Counted from the first letter of the stretch, positions 15,873 through 23,592 are shown. The stretch is 25,941 bases of DNA from an uncultured Acetatifactor sp. (GCA_910577035.1 CAJTKW010000014.1:51489-77429), one strand, 5' to 3'. The notes: generated from the sequence alone by a model not told the origin. Translations and numbers: made by a program.

Positions 15873-15901
15873 ATTATAGTATATTTTGTACCTGCGGGCA
15901 A
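15873..15901 (-). promoter_or_regulatory. Promoter of the pyrC-pyrK-pyrD operon
   Basis: On the minus strand TTGCCC (15896-15901) and a perfect TATAAT (15873-15878) are separated by 17 bases. The predicted leader is only about 25 bases. The promoter lies directly after the terminator of the upstream lipoprotein gene. Confidence 0.8.
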
Positions 15902-15904
15902 TAC

Positions 15905-15930
15905 AAAAGCTTCCCGTATGGCGGGAAGCT
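15905..15930 (-). terminator. Intrinsic terminator after the PrcB-like lipoprotein
   Basis: A perfect 9-bp stem (AGCTTCCCG with CGGGAAGCT, 5-base loop at 15917-15921) is followed on the minus strand by TTT, giving a short T run of four with the stem end. It starts 28 bases after the stop at 15958, and its tail runs into the -35 of the pyr promoter. Confidence 0.75.
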
Positions 15931-15957
15931 CCTGCGTATTGTGCCTGGCACATGTTG

Positions 15958-16380
15958 TTATTCAAAGATCACTGTCTGCTCCAGATACTCCGTCTTCAGT
16001 ACAATATAGGGATAAGAAGGAATCCTGTTACTCTTGTCTGCGGCCTCCGGCCCCAGCAGGCTGGTATCCACGCAGATATTATCATTCGTCAGATACAGCT
16101 CCTCCACCGCAATGCTGTACCCCCCCGTCTCCTGCTCTCCGTAACCGATACATATGTACAGATTCACATTATCCGTATAAGTGATCTGGAAGGGAGTGCC
16201 TTTCTTTTCCTCTATGATGCTCTTCAGCTCCTTCGGAATCATCTCTTCGCCAAGAACCGTAAAGTCAAGATCCCGCAGCTTGATCTTTTCATCGCTTAAA
16301 TAGGTACACCCCGCCAGCAGTACGGATACCGCCAGCAGCAGGCACAGTAAGCTTCTCCTTGCAATCCGTCTCTTTTTCAA
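15958..16380 (-). CDS. Small lipoprotein with PrcB-like C-terminal domain
   Basis: A lipoprotein of 140 residues: a strongly basic start (KKRRIARR), a hydrophobic run and the lipobox LLAGC near residue 25. The rest fits the PrcB C-terminal fold: VNLYICIGYGEQETGGYSI, then VEELYLTNDNICVDTSLLGP, and a final YPYIVLKTEYL strand. The TGGYS and YPY elements are the usual hallmarks. The family takes its name from the Treponema dentilisin subunit PrcB, but most members have no known role. GTG at 16383 and TTG at 16380 are both possible starts. The TTG is favoured because GAGG lies five bases before it. It has its own promoter and terminator, divergent from plsC. Confidence 0.8.
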   Translation of the reverse strand: MKKRRIARRSLLCLLLAVSVLLAGCTYLSDEKIKLRDLDFTVLGEEMIPKELKSIIEEKKGTPFQITYTDNVNLYICIGYGEQETGGYSIAVEELYLTNDNICVDTSLLGPEAADKSNRIPSYPYIVLKTEYLEQTVIFE

Positions 16381-16399
16381 CACAGCCTCGCATAAACCT

Positions 16400-16456
16400 T
16401 TTACTTTTGCTAATATTTATGCTACACTGTATATAATTATTACATATTCGTCCCAA
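16400..16456. promoter_or_regulatory. Overlapping divergent promoters for plsC and the PrcB-like lipoprotein
   Basis: Plus strand: TTTACT (16400-16405), 17 bases, then TGC-TACACT (16423-16428) as an extended -10. An alternative pairs TTGCTA (16407) with TATATA/TATAAT at 16430-16437. Minus strand: TTGGGA (16451-16456), 17 bases, then TATACA (16428-16433). The -10 elements overlap, so the two directions probably compete. Confidence 0.55.
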
Positions 16457-16472
16457 CGTGTGAGGTTACCCC

Positions 16473-17213
16473 ATGATTCGTTTTATACTGATTGTTTTCT
16501 ATCTGATTCTCTTTCTGGTCCTGTCCCTTCCCGTGCTCTTTGTGGAATGGATCATAGGGAAATTTAATCCCGGCCTGAAGGCAAGAAGCTCCATGGCACT
16601 GGTATCCTGGGGCTTCCGCTGTATTACCGTCCTGGCCGGTACAAAGGTAATCGTTAAAGGGCAGGAAAATATTCCCACAGACACCGCCGTTCTGTATGTG
16701 GGAAATCACCGCAGCTTTTTTGACATCGTGCTGACCTGCACCCTGTTTCCCCGGGTCACCGGCTACGTGGCCAAGCTGGAAATGAAAAAAGCCCCCATCC
16801 TGTCCCTCTGGATGAAAAACATACACTGCCTGTTCCTTGACCGGGGAAATATCCGGGAAGGATTAAAAACCATCCTCGCCGGCGTGGAAGAGGTGAAAAA
16901 CGGCTACTCCCTCTGCATCTTCCCCGAAGGCACCCGCAACAAGGTAAACGATACCTTCCTGCCCTTTCATGAGGGCAGCTTCAAGATTGCCGAAAAGGGC
17001 GGCGTTCCCATCGTGCCCCTGACCCTGGTAAACACGGCCCAGGCCTTTGAAGATCACCTGCCCAGAGTCACAAAAACCACTGTCGTGATTGACTTCGGCC
17101 CGCCCATCCGCCTGGAAGAGCTGGATAAAGAAACCCGCAGGAATCTGGGCCGCTGTGTTTTCGACAGAATCCGCGACAGATACTTTGCGTTAAAGCAGGA
17201 ATATTTCTCCTGA
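16473..17213 (+). CDS. plsC: 1-acyl-sn-glycerol-3-phosphate acyltransferase
   Basis: Membrane acyltransferase that adds the second fatty acid to lysophosphatidic acid to give phosphatidic acid, the precursor of all membrane phospholipids. An N-terminal hydrophobic segment (residues 3-28) anchors the enzyme. The catalytic H(x4)D motif is GNHRSFFD (His79, Asp84), and the glycerol phosphate-binding motif is FPEGTR (150-155). Later VPIVPLTLVNT corresponds to block IV of the family. Length is 246 residues, normal for PlsC. GAGGT lies seven bases before the ATG. The gene stands alone: it is divergent from the PrcB-like lipoprotein and convergent with murF, with only six bases between the two stop codons and no visible terminator. 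Confidence 0.95.
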   Translation: MIRFILIVFYLILFLVLSLPVLFVEWIIGKFNPGLKARSSMALVSWGFRCITVLAGTKVIVKGQENIPTDTAVLYVGNHRSFFDIVLTCTLFPRVTGYVAKLEMKKAPILSLWMKNIHCLFLDRGNIREGLKTILAGVEEVKNGYSLCIFPEGTRNKVNDTFLPFHEGSFKIAEKGGVPIVPLTLVNTAQAFEDHLPRVTKTTVVIDFGPPIRLEELDKETRRNLGRCVFDRIRDRYFALKQEYFS

Positions 17214-17219
17214 AACCTT

Positions 17220-18728
17220 TTATGCTCCCTTTTCCCTCAGGAATTCCAGAACCCTGGTAAATTCCATACCATGGGAAGCCTTGACCAGTATTGTGCTGCC
17301 CCCGGGTACGTATTCCTCCGGATTCTCTTCCAGTGCTTTCAACAGTGATTCCCTGTCCGGGAAATAGGTGACACAAAGCTTTCCCTGTCCTCTGTCTGCT
17401 GCTGCCCGGAAGGTATGCCGGGAATTTTCGCCCACACAGAGTATCCTGTCAATTCCTGCGGAGGCCGCATATTCTCCCACTCCCGCATGAAGGGCGTCCG
17501 AAGCCTCCCCCAGCTCAAACATATCTCCCAGAATAGCCACCTTCTCCGTATCCGCCAGGGATAACAGATCAATGGCAGCCCGCATGGATGCAGGGTTCGC
17601 GTTATAACAGTCGTCGATCAAAGTATATCCTCTCAGGGGGATCAGATGATTCCTGCCGTCCACCGGCGCTATCCCGGCAATCCCCCGGGCTGTCTCCTGC
17701 CCGGAAAGCCCAAACAGCCGGGCCACACATGCCGCCGCGGCCGCATTCAGAACCATGTGCGCTCCCGGAAGAGGAACATGAATCGGCACTGCTGTCTCCT
17801 CCGCTCCCTCCCCCTCCGTCACCCGGGACGTCTCCTCCCTGTCCGCCATGCTTTGACCGGCTTTAGGACCGCCGGCGTGCCGAAAATACAGCACCCCGTC
17901 GCTTCCCCACAATCCGCGGCCCACAATCTTTTCGGCCGTAACCTCCTCGGCCGCATTCCCCCCAAGCCCGAAGAAATGCGGCTTACGGCCCTTCACCTCT
18001 GTCAGGGCGCTCAGCTTGTCATCCTCTCCGTTCAGACAGATTTCCCCGTCCTCCGCCATGAAATCAAATATTTCCGATTTTGCCTTCAGGATACCGTCCC
18101 TGCTCTTTAAATTTTCCAGGTGGCATTGTCCGATATTGGTTATGACACAAACGTCCGGTTTTACCATCTTACTGAGCCGGTGCATCTCACCGAAATCACT
18201 GATCCCCATTTCCACTACTGCTGCCTCATGCTCCTCACGAATGCGCAGAAGTGTCAGCGGAACCCCGATTTCATTGTTGAAATTTCCCTCCGTTTTCAAT
18301 ACCTTAAACTTTTCGGCCAGCACTCCGGCAATAAATTCCTTTGTACTGGTTTTCCCCACGCTGCCGGTAATCCCCACGATTCGGATGTCCAGCCTGCTGC
18401 GGTAATACTCCGCAATGTCCTTCAGCGCCTGCAGGGTGTTTTCCACCAGCAGATAGCTGCCCCAGCAGCTACAGTCTTCCCCGGTTTCCCTCTGTACCTG
18501 CTCCGGTGTTTTCTCCACCACCGCCAGACAGGCCCCCTCCTCAAATACACGGCTGACAAATCTGTGCCCGTCCGTCTTTTCCCCCGCTGCGGCCAGGAAT
18601 ACGCCGCCGGCCTCAATCCTTCTGGAATCAATCACCAACGAGCTGACATACATGTCAGAATCCAGCCCGTCCCGCAGAAACAGCCTGCCTCCGCAGGCTT
18701 CCGCTATTCCTCCGACAGATAAATTCAT
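17220..18728 (-). CDS. murF: UDP-N-acetylmuramoyl-tripeptide--D-alanyl-D-alanine ligase
   Basis: ATP-dependent Mur ligase that adds D-Ala-D-Ala to the UDP-MurNAc-tripeptide, the last cytosolic step of stem peptide assembly. The N-terminal substrate domain has VIDSRRIEAGGVF. The central domain carries the P-loop GITGSVGKTSTK (119-130), then EGNFNNEIGVPLTLL, VVEMGIS and ITNIGQCHLE. The C-terminal domain has DDCYNANPASM and ILGDMFELGE. The 502 residues exceed the usual 450 or so. The excess is partly an acidic, low-complexity insert (about 284-313) in the central domain. The start overlaps the ddl stop by four bases, so synthesis of the dipeptide and its ligation are coupled. Confidence 0.96.
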   Translation of the reverse strand: MNLSVGGIAEACGGRLFLRDGLDSDMYVSSLVIDSRRIEAGGVFLAAAGEKTDGHRFVSRVFEEGACLAVVEKTPEQVQRETGEDCSCWGSYLLVENTLQALKDIAEYYRSRLDIRIVGITGSVGKTSTKEFIAGVLAEKFKVLKTEGNFNNEIGVPLTLLRIREEHEAAVVEMGISDFGEMHRLSKMVKPDVCVITNIGQCHLENLKSRDGILKAKSEIFDFMAEDGEICLNGEDDKLSALTEVKGRKPHFFGLGGNAAEEVTAEKIVGRGLWGSDGVLYFRHAGGPKAGQSMADREETSRVTEGEGAEETAVPIHVPLPGAHMVLNAAAAACVARLFGLSGQETARGIAGIAPVDGRNHLIPLRGYTLIDDCYNANPASMRAAIDLLSLADTEKVAILGDMFELGEASDALHAGVGEYAASAGIDRILCVGENSRHTFRAAADRGQGKLCVTYFPDRESLLKALEENPEEYVPGGSTILVKASHGMEFTRVLEFLREKGA

Positions 18729-19750
18729 GGATTCAGTCCTTTCTGCAATATCTTCTCACACAGCGCGGGAAAGTCCAGCCCCACCACGGCTGCCTCCTGG
18801 GGAAGCAGCGAAACCGGCGTCATCCCCGGCAGCGTATTCGCCTCCAGGCAGAACACTTCCCCCGCCCGGTTCATGCGAAAGTCCATTCTGGCATAATTCT
18901 TCAGCCGCAGCACCCGGAACACTTTTTCTGCCATTTCCTGAAGCTCTGCGGATTTCTCCTCCGGCAGCTCCGCAGGACAGGTCTCCACCGTATTGCCTGC
19001 CTGATATTTGTTTTTATAGTCATAGAAGCCTGCCTTGGGTGCAATCTCTATCACCGGAAGCGCTTTCCCGTCTATTACGCCCACCGAAAATTCCCTGCCC
19101 TCTATGTACTGCTCAATAATCACTTCGTCATCATAGCGAAAGGCCTCTTCCCTGGCGGCACCGTACTCCTCCTCATCGCGGGCAATGCAGACCCCCACGC
19201 TGGAACCGCCGCAGCAGGCCTTGACCATACAGGGAAAAGGCACCTTCTTCTCCTCTGCTTCCCCCTTTTTCAGACGGATTCCCGCAGGCGTGGGTATCCC
19301 GTATGCCTTAAAAAGATCCTTGGTAATCCCCTTATCCATAGCCATGGCGGAACTGACAAAATCCGTTCCCGTATAGGGAATGCCCAGCAGCTCAAAGCAG
19401 GCCTGAACCTTTCCGTCTTCACCGTTTGCTCCGTGCAGCGCCAGGAACACACAGTCCGCCATCCCGCAGATTTTCAATACATTAGGCCCGAAAAAGCTTT
19501 TCCCGCCATCCTTCCGCAGCGCCCTGATCTCCTCCAGATCAGGATTTTTCTCGCTGATAGCTCCCACTTCCCCGGCCCAGTCCGTATCCAGGCTGAAAAT
19601 ATCTTCCGTCTCCCTTTCATACCCCAGATAAACGTCCAGCAGCACCGCCTGATGTCCGTTTTTCTTCATTGCCCTGTAAATCATACTGCCGGAGCTTAAG
19701 GACACGTCCCGCTCCGTACTGGTTCCTCCTGCCAACACTACAACCTTCAT
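18725..19750 (-). CDS. ddl: D-alanine--D-alanine ligase
   Basis: ATP-grasp ligase that makes the D-Ala-D-Ala dipeptide used by MurF, encoded next. The N-terminus shows LAGGTSTERDVSLSSG. HGANGEDGKVQACFELLGIPYTG is the classic first signature, and EVFCLEANTLPGMTPVSLLPQEA the last. The omega-loop region reads GFYDYKNKY, with the tyrosine typical of D-Ala-D-Ala enzymes rather than the D-lactate or D-serine Van ligases, so intrinsic vancomycin resistance of the Van type is not suggested. Length is 341 residues. An extra segment of about 30 residues (around LDTDWAGEVGAISEKN) fits the Gram-positive type. AAGGA lies about 10 bases before the ATG, seven bases after the upstream lipoprotein gene. Confidence 0.96.
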   Translation of the reverse strand: MKVVVLAGGTSTERDVSLSSGSMIYRAMKKNGHQAVLLDVYLGYERETEDIFSLDTDWAGEVGAISEKNPDLEEIRALRKDGGKSFFGPNVLKICGMADCVFLALHGANGEDGKVQACFELLGIPYTGTDFVSSAMAMDKGITKDLFKAYGIPTPAGIRLKKGEAEEKKVPFPCMVKACCGGSSVGVCIARDEEEYGAAREEAFRYDDEVIIEQYIEGREFSVGVIDGKALPVIEIAPKAGFYDYKNKYQAGNTVETCPAELPEEKSAELQEMAEKVFRVLRLKNYARMDFRMNRAGEVFCLEANTLPGMTPVSLLPQEAAVVGLDFPALCEKILQKGLNP

Positions 19751-19757
19751 CTTTTCA

Positions 19758-21077
19758 TTATCCTTCCTTTATGTGTTTTCCCGCCTCGTGAATCGCAGTG
19801 AGCTGTGCCAGAAGCAGCAGATAGCCGCCCCTGTCTTCTCCGTTGTCATAAAAGCAGACCGATCCCGGGTTCCGCCCCATGAGATAATGCAGAAAGTCCT
19901 CTGCCACCGCTGTATATTGATAATTATTCACAATATAGTTGGCACATGACAATTCCACTGCACCTTTCAGCAAATCTGCGGAACCCCCGTTTACCGGAGC
20001 CACGGCATCAATCAGCACCGTACTTTTTTTAGAGGTTTCCTCCGCCCTCTCCCGCAGGTGGTTTATAAAATTATCGCACAGATTCACGTCCACCCTCTGC
20101 CTGGTGTCAAGGTAGGTCATCGCGGCATGCAGATACGACCTCTCATCCAGATAGCTGTCGTTGTCCTCAAAAAAATGCCTGCAGTCTGCAATCCGGGCCC
20201 GATATGTATACCGGCCGGTAGCGCGGTACAGCTCCGTCAGGGCAAAAAACAGATCTGCCTGAGAACCCGCCGCACTCCCTCCCTTCCTGCTGCGCGCCTG
20301 CACCTCCCCAAGCACCGTAGAGGCACGCTTGATACAGTCCGTAGCATATTTACGGTCAAACTTCTGGTAAAGATAGCTGAACTTGGCAAGAAATGCCGCA
20401 TATAAAGCCTCATCCTCCTCATCCACGCCGCTCTCCTCCCTGTATGAGATCCAGCCGCATAATACTTTCAACACGTCCGGAACCTGGTCTTCATCCTCAT
20501 CCGGGAAAATCTCCTCATACCACTCATAAGCTTCCAGCAGTGCAACGGCATCTGCCGGAGACAGCTCCTTGCTGCGGCAGCTCTCCAGCATTTCCCTGTA
20601 TACCTCATCAAACAAAGCCGCATACTGTGCTTCCCTGATCGGAAAGGTCATGGAGCAGCCAATGCCGTCACACTTGATATAATAGACCCCGGTCCCCTGA
20701 AAATCGCTGAAATCCGCATAACCGGAATAAAATCCCTGCTCTTCCCGATAAACAGGCTCCTCTACGCTTCCCCTGTAGGCCTCCCCCCCGGTCTCCACGT
20801 CCACAAGAACAAATTCCTCCGGGAGCTTTCTGCCCTTGACAACTGCCACCATGCCCTCTCCGGCGGAATAGCCCTTTGTATCCACTAAAATATTAGGCAG
20901 CAGCATAGGAACCGCGTAATCTACCACCGGCGTCTCTTCCATGCTGACTGCCCCCGCATAGGGATTGGATACAATATTTTCTTCCTCCCGCTCATCTTCC
21001 ACTCTGCCACACCCGGACAGGCTTCCCACTGTCAGGCACAACGCCAGAACGGAAGAGAGTATTCTGTCGTTTTTCAA
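19758..21077 (-). CDS. GH9-like lipoprotein lacking the catalytic DAGD motif
   Basis: An exported lipoprotein of 439 residues, with the lipobox SLSGC giving Cys23. Residues about 60-155 resemble the Ig-like CelD N-terminal domain that precedes glycoside hydrolase family 9 modules (ILVDTKGYS, then a VLVDVETGGEAYRG strand and GTGVYYIKC). The remaining all-helical part matches a GH9 (alpha/alpha)6 barrel, with a DVLKVLCGW region and the late HYLMGRNPGSVCFYDN segment. The catalytic GGWYDAGD aspartates of active GH9 enzymes are not present, and the C-terminal glutamate motif is also not visible. It may therefore bind rather than cut glycans. The start is TTG at 21077, five bases after GGAGG. It heads the ddl-murF operon. 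The GH9 assignment is by pattern and should be tested. Confidence 0.75.
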   Translation of the reverse strand: MKNDRILSSVLALCLTVGSLSGCGRVEDEREEENIVSNPYAGAVSMEETPVVDYAVPMLLPNILVDTKGYSAGEGMVAVVKGRKLPEEFVLVDVETGGEAYRGSVEEPVYREEQGFYSGYADFSDFQGTGVYYIKCDGIGCSMTFPIREAQYAALFDEVYREMLESCRSKELSPADAVALLEAYEWYEEIFPDEDEDQVPDVLKVLCGWISYREESGVDEEDEALYAAFLAKFSYLYQKFDRKYATDCIKRASTVLGEVQARSRKGGSAAGSQADLFFALTELYRATGRYTYRARIADCRHFFEDNDSYLDERSYLHAAMTYLDTRQRVDVNLCDNFINHLRERAEETSKKSTVLIDAVAPVNGGSADLLKGAVELSCANYIVNNYQYTAVAEDFLHYLMGRNPGSVCFYDNGEDRGGYLLLLAQLTAIHEAGKHIKEG

Positions 21078-21121
21078 GGCATCCTCCCTTATTTTCTCTG
21101 CTGTTCGATGCTATCGTGGAC

Positions 21122-21150
21122 ATTTTACCACGGAATCAGCCGAAACGCAA
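21122..21150 (-). promoter_or_regulatory. Promoter of the GH9-like lipoprotein-ddl-murF operon
   Basis: On the minus strand TTGCGT (21145-21150), 17 bases, then TAAAAT (21122-21127), 45 bases upstream of the TTG start. A palindrome (21165-21186) lies 14 bases upstream of the -35. Confidence 0.65.
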
Positions 21151-21164
21151 GGCGCAGGCAGTCA

Positions 21165-21186
21165 CACGGTAAACGGTTATACCGTG
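21165..21186. repeat. Palindrome CACGGTA-N8-TACCGTG upstream of the cell-wall operon promoter
   Basis: Perfect 7-bp arms (21165-21171 and 21180-21186) flank an 8-base spacer that itself contains ACGGTTA. There is no T run in either direction. It lies between the amidohydrolase stop and the -35 at 21145-21150, a place suited to a regulator binding site. Confidence 0.5.
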
Positions 21187-21221
21187 GCTGCAGCCTGTGC
21201 CGGGAACCCCAAAGCAGCGGT

Positions 21222-22391
21222 TCAGCCCTGGTAATCATACACAATCTGTCCGTCAATGATAGTGTACAGCGTCTCCGTAAAAACCTCCATGGGATTGCCG
21301 GAAAAAATTGCAATATCCGCGTCCTTCCCCACCTCCAGGCTGCCTACCCGATCCGCCACACCACATATTTGGGCAGCATAAAGGGTTATGGCGCGGAAGC
21401 CTTCTTCCAGCGGCAGTCCTGCTTTCACTGCCAGGCCTGCACAAAGGGGAAGGGAAGCAATCAGGGATACCGGGTGATCCGTGGTCACGGCAGTCATCAC
21501 TCCTGCCCTGTTTAAGATTCCCGCCGTTTTAAATGCCATATTCTGGACTTCAATTTTACTGCGGCTGGCCAGATCCGGCCCTACTATGGCAGGGTACCCT
21601 TCCGCTGCCAGCTCCTCCGCAATCAGATGCCCCTCGGAACAATGATCCAGCGTCATGCGCAGATGGAATTCTCTGGCTATGCGGATGGCGGTAAAAATAT
21701 CGTCCGCCCGGTGCACATGGGCTTTTATGGGAATTTCCCGATTCAGCACCGGCAGCCAGCACTCCATTCTGAAATCCTCCTCGAAGCTCTCACCGTTCTC
21801 CTCCGCCTGCTTTTTGCTTCGGGCATAAGCCACGGCCCGGCTCAGCTCCTCCCGCAGCATTCCCGCAATCGCCATCCTGGTGGAAGGGCTTTTCCCCTGT
21901 CCGGAATAATTGACTTTTGGATTTTCTCCAAAGGCCACCTTCATTGCCGCCGGGGCTTTCACCACCAGGTCGTCAATTCTGCGTCCCCTGGTCTTTAAAA
22001 AAGCAAACTGGCCTCCCACCACGTTTGAGCTGCCCGGCCCTATCATGGCTGAGGTAATCCCCGCCCGTACCGCATCATCGAAAGCCGCATCCATGGTGTT
22101 GACGGCATCCACTGCCCGAAGCCAGGGTGTAATCGGATCCACCGTCTCATTGCAGTCATCTCCCTCCATCCCCTTCTTCTCCTCCGTAATCCCCATATGG
22201 CAGTGAGCCTCTATGATACCGGGCATAACCAGGCCTTTTTTGATCTCCAATACCTTCTCATAAGCAGCGGGATGAACTGTCACTTCATCCCGCCTGCCGA
22301 TCTCTGCTATTTTTCCCCCTACCACATGAATGCACCCATCCGGAATGTCTTCACCTGCCATGGTCTTGATAATTCCGCCGACTATATACAT
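21222..22391 (-). CDS. Imidazolonepropionase-like metal-dependent amidohydrolase
   Basis: A TIM-barrel metal hydrolase of 389 residues in the amidohydrolase superfamily. The first metal motif is EAHCHMG (His63, His65). Candidate bridging and second-metal residues follow in AAMKVAFGENP, KAHVHRADD, LDHCSEGH and the catalytic aspartate in VTTDHPVS. The C-terminal SLEVGKDADIAIFSGNP closes the beta-sandwich typical of the family. The substrate is unknown. It is not in a histidine-utilisation cluster, so hutI is unlikely; annotated relatives are usually called imidazolonepropionase-like or adenosine/guanine deaminase-like. AAGGAGG directly follows the stop codon of the SpoIIQ-like gene, so the two are probably one operon. 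No convincing terminator follows. Confidence 0.85.
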   Translation of the reverse strand: MYIVGGIIKTMAGEDIPDGCIHVVGGKIAEIGRRDEVTVHPAAYEKVLEIKKGLVMPGIIEAHCHMGITEEKKGMEGDDCNETVDPITPWLRAVDAVNTMDAAFDDAVRAGITSAMIGPGSSNVVGGQFAFLKTRGRRIDDLVVKAPAAMKVAFGENPKVNYSGQGKSPSTRMAIAGMLREELSRAVAYARSKKQAEENGESFEEDFRMECWLPVLNREIPIKAHVHRADDIFTAIRIAREFHLRMTLDHCSEGHLIAEELAAEGYPAIVGPDLASRSKIEVQNMAFKTAGILNRAGVMTAVTTDHPVSLIASLPLCAGLAVKAGLPLEEGFRAITLYAAQICGVADRVGSLEVGKDADIAIFSGNPMEVFTETLYTIIDGQIVYDYQG

Positions 22392-22406
22392 AGGCCCGCG
22401 CCCTCC

Positions 22407-23426
22407 TTAGCGGAACAGAAGTTCCGGATCCACGGGAGTGCCGTTCTGCGTCAGCTTCAGATACAGATTTGCTCCCTCGACACAATAATACTTGGTAGGT
22501 GCCGCCACGGACCCTATCATATCTCCGGCATTCACATAGCTGTTCAGCGCTACATTAAGTCCCTTCAGCTGCCCATAGGTAAGCTGGTAACCGTCTCCCA
22601 GATCCATGGTAACCGCCTGCCCGATCTCCGCATCCTCATAAATATCGATGACCCTGCCCGCCGCACATGCAAGAATGGATGTTCCTTCCTGTGCCGCCAG
22701 CATCAATGCCGGATTATATTTATACACATCCAACGTGGAAAAATACACGCCGCCATCCATGCTGAACGGGATCAGCGCTTCCCCCTCCAGCGGACGAAGC
22801 AGGCCGTCACTCTCCGCGAAGTGAAGCTCCGGGCCGTTCCAGGCATCCTCAACAGGCTCCGTATTTACCGGTTCCATCGGAGCCTGCTCCGCCGGTGCCT
22901 GCTCTATCGGTTCCGCCGGCTGCTGTGCCACAGCCTGCTCCGGGCTGACTGCTTCTCCCACACTCTGTTCTACAGGGGGCTGTTCCACATTCACTGCTTC
23001 CTGCCCCGATTCCTCAGGAGACGCCTCCTGGCCGGTAGAGGTATCTTTGCCGTCTGAGGGCTTCTCCTGGGTCAGGTTTTCCTCGCCCTGCACCGTGGTA
23101 AGCCCCGGAATCTCGATATTGCCCGATCCCGCTTCCAGAGGCATATAATCCAGATCATCCTCCAGGTCAAAAAGATTCTGGTTCGTCACATCCGGCAGTT
23201 TACCGGAAGTATTCTTATTCGAGTTATTCTGAGCGATCTCCAGGCTCTTACTCTCCAGATTCTCCTCCAGGGACGTAAAATCCAGCGTATATCCGTCATC
23301 CTGAGATTTTTCCTCGCCTGACTGCATGTAGATGCCTGTCATGGTCAGTGCCGTAAGCACAAAGGCCGATGAAGCAATCATTATGATTCTTTCCTTTTTG
23401 GCATTGTCTTTTCTATTCTTTTTCAT
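22407..23426 (-). CDS. SpoIIQ-like protein with degenerate LytM (M23) domain
   Basis: A membrane-anchored extracytoplasmic protein of 339 residues. It has a basic N-terminus (MKKNRKDNAKKER), one transmembrane segment (about 14-34), a long acidic and Pro/Gln/Glu-rich linker (about 40-215, with repeated EQAP-like units) and a C-terminal LytM-type beta domain from about 225. The domain keeps the fold landmarks (GTSILACAAGRVIDI, LGDGYQLTYGQL, NAGDMIGSVAAPT). It lacks the zinc ligands of M23 peptidases: the HxxxD, the HL of YxHL and the HxH are replaced (YKYNP, YGQL, NLYLKL). B. subtilis SpoIIQ is likewise inactive and zips engulfing membranes with SpoIIIAH. A sigma-F-like promoter upstream supports a sporulation role. 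The family assignment is good; the specific SpoIIQ identity is inferred. Confidence 0.8.
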   Translation of the reverse strand: MKKNRKDNAKKERIIMIASSAFVLTALTMTGIYMQSGEEKSQDDGYTLDFTSLEENLESKSLEIAQNNSNKNTSGKLPDVTNQNLFDLEDDLDYMPLEAGSGNIEIPGLTTVQGEENLTQEKPSDGKDTSTGQEASPEESGQEAVNVEQPPVEQSVGEAVSPEQAVAQQPAEPIEQAPAEQAPMEPVNTEPVEDAWNGPELHFAESDGLLRPLEGEALIPFSMDGGVYFSTLDVYKYNPALMLAAQEGTSILACAAGRVIDIYEDAEIGQAVTMDLGDGYQLTYGQLKGLNVALNSYVNAGDMIGSVAAPTKYYCVEGANLYLKLTQNGTPVDPELLFR

Positions 23427-23483
23427 GGCTGCTTTCCTTCCTTTTCCGCTGAAAATTCATTGTAAGAACTGCTTCTTCACAAT

Positions 23484-23512
23484 CATTTTTCCCGAATCAG
23501 TTGGAAATATAC
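23484..23512 (-). promoter_or_regulatory. Sigma-F-like forespore promoter
   Basis: On the minus strand GTATA (23508-23512), 14 bases, then GGGAAAAATG (23484-23493). This fits the forespore consensus GYATA ... GGnnAnAHTR at every defined base. The spacer is one or two bases shorter than usual, or normal with one mismatch if shifted by one. It would start transcription about 50 bases before the ATG at 23426. Confidence 0.5.
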
Positions 23513-23544
23513 AGCCGGTTTACCTTACGTTTCCTGCTTTATTC

Positions 23545-23572
23545 GACAATTTTCATATGGTTTCCAATTGTC
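23545..23572. repeat. Inverted repeat GACAATT-N14-AATTGTC
   Basis: Perfect 7-bp arms (23545-23551, 23566-23572) with a 14-base spacer. It lies between the XRE regulator stop and the sigma-F-like promoter. There is no T run, so it is more likely a protein binding site than a terminator. Confidence 0.4.
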
Positions 23573-23592
23573 AGGCAGAATCGTTTGTTTTT

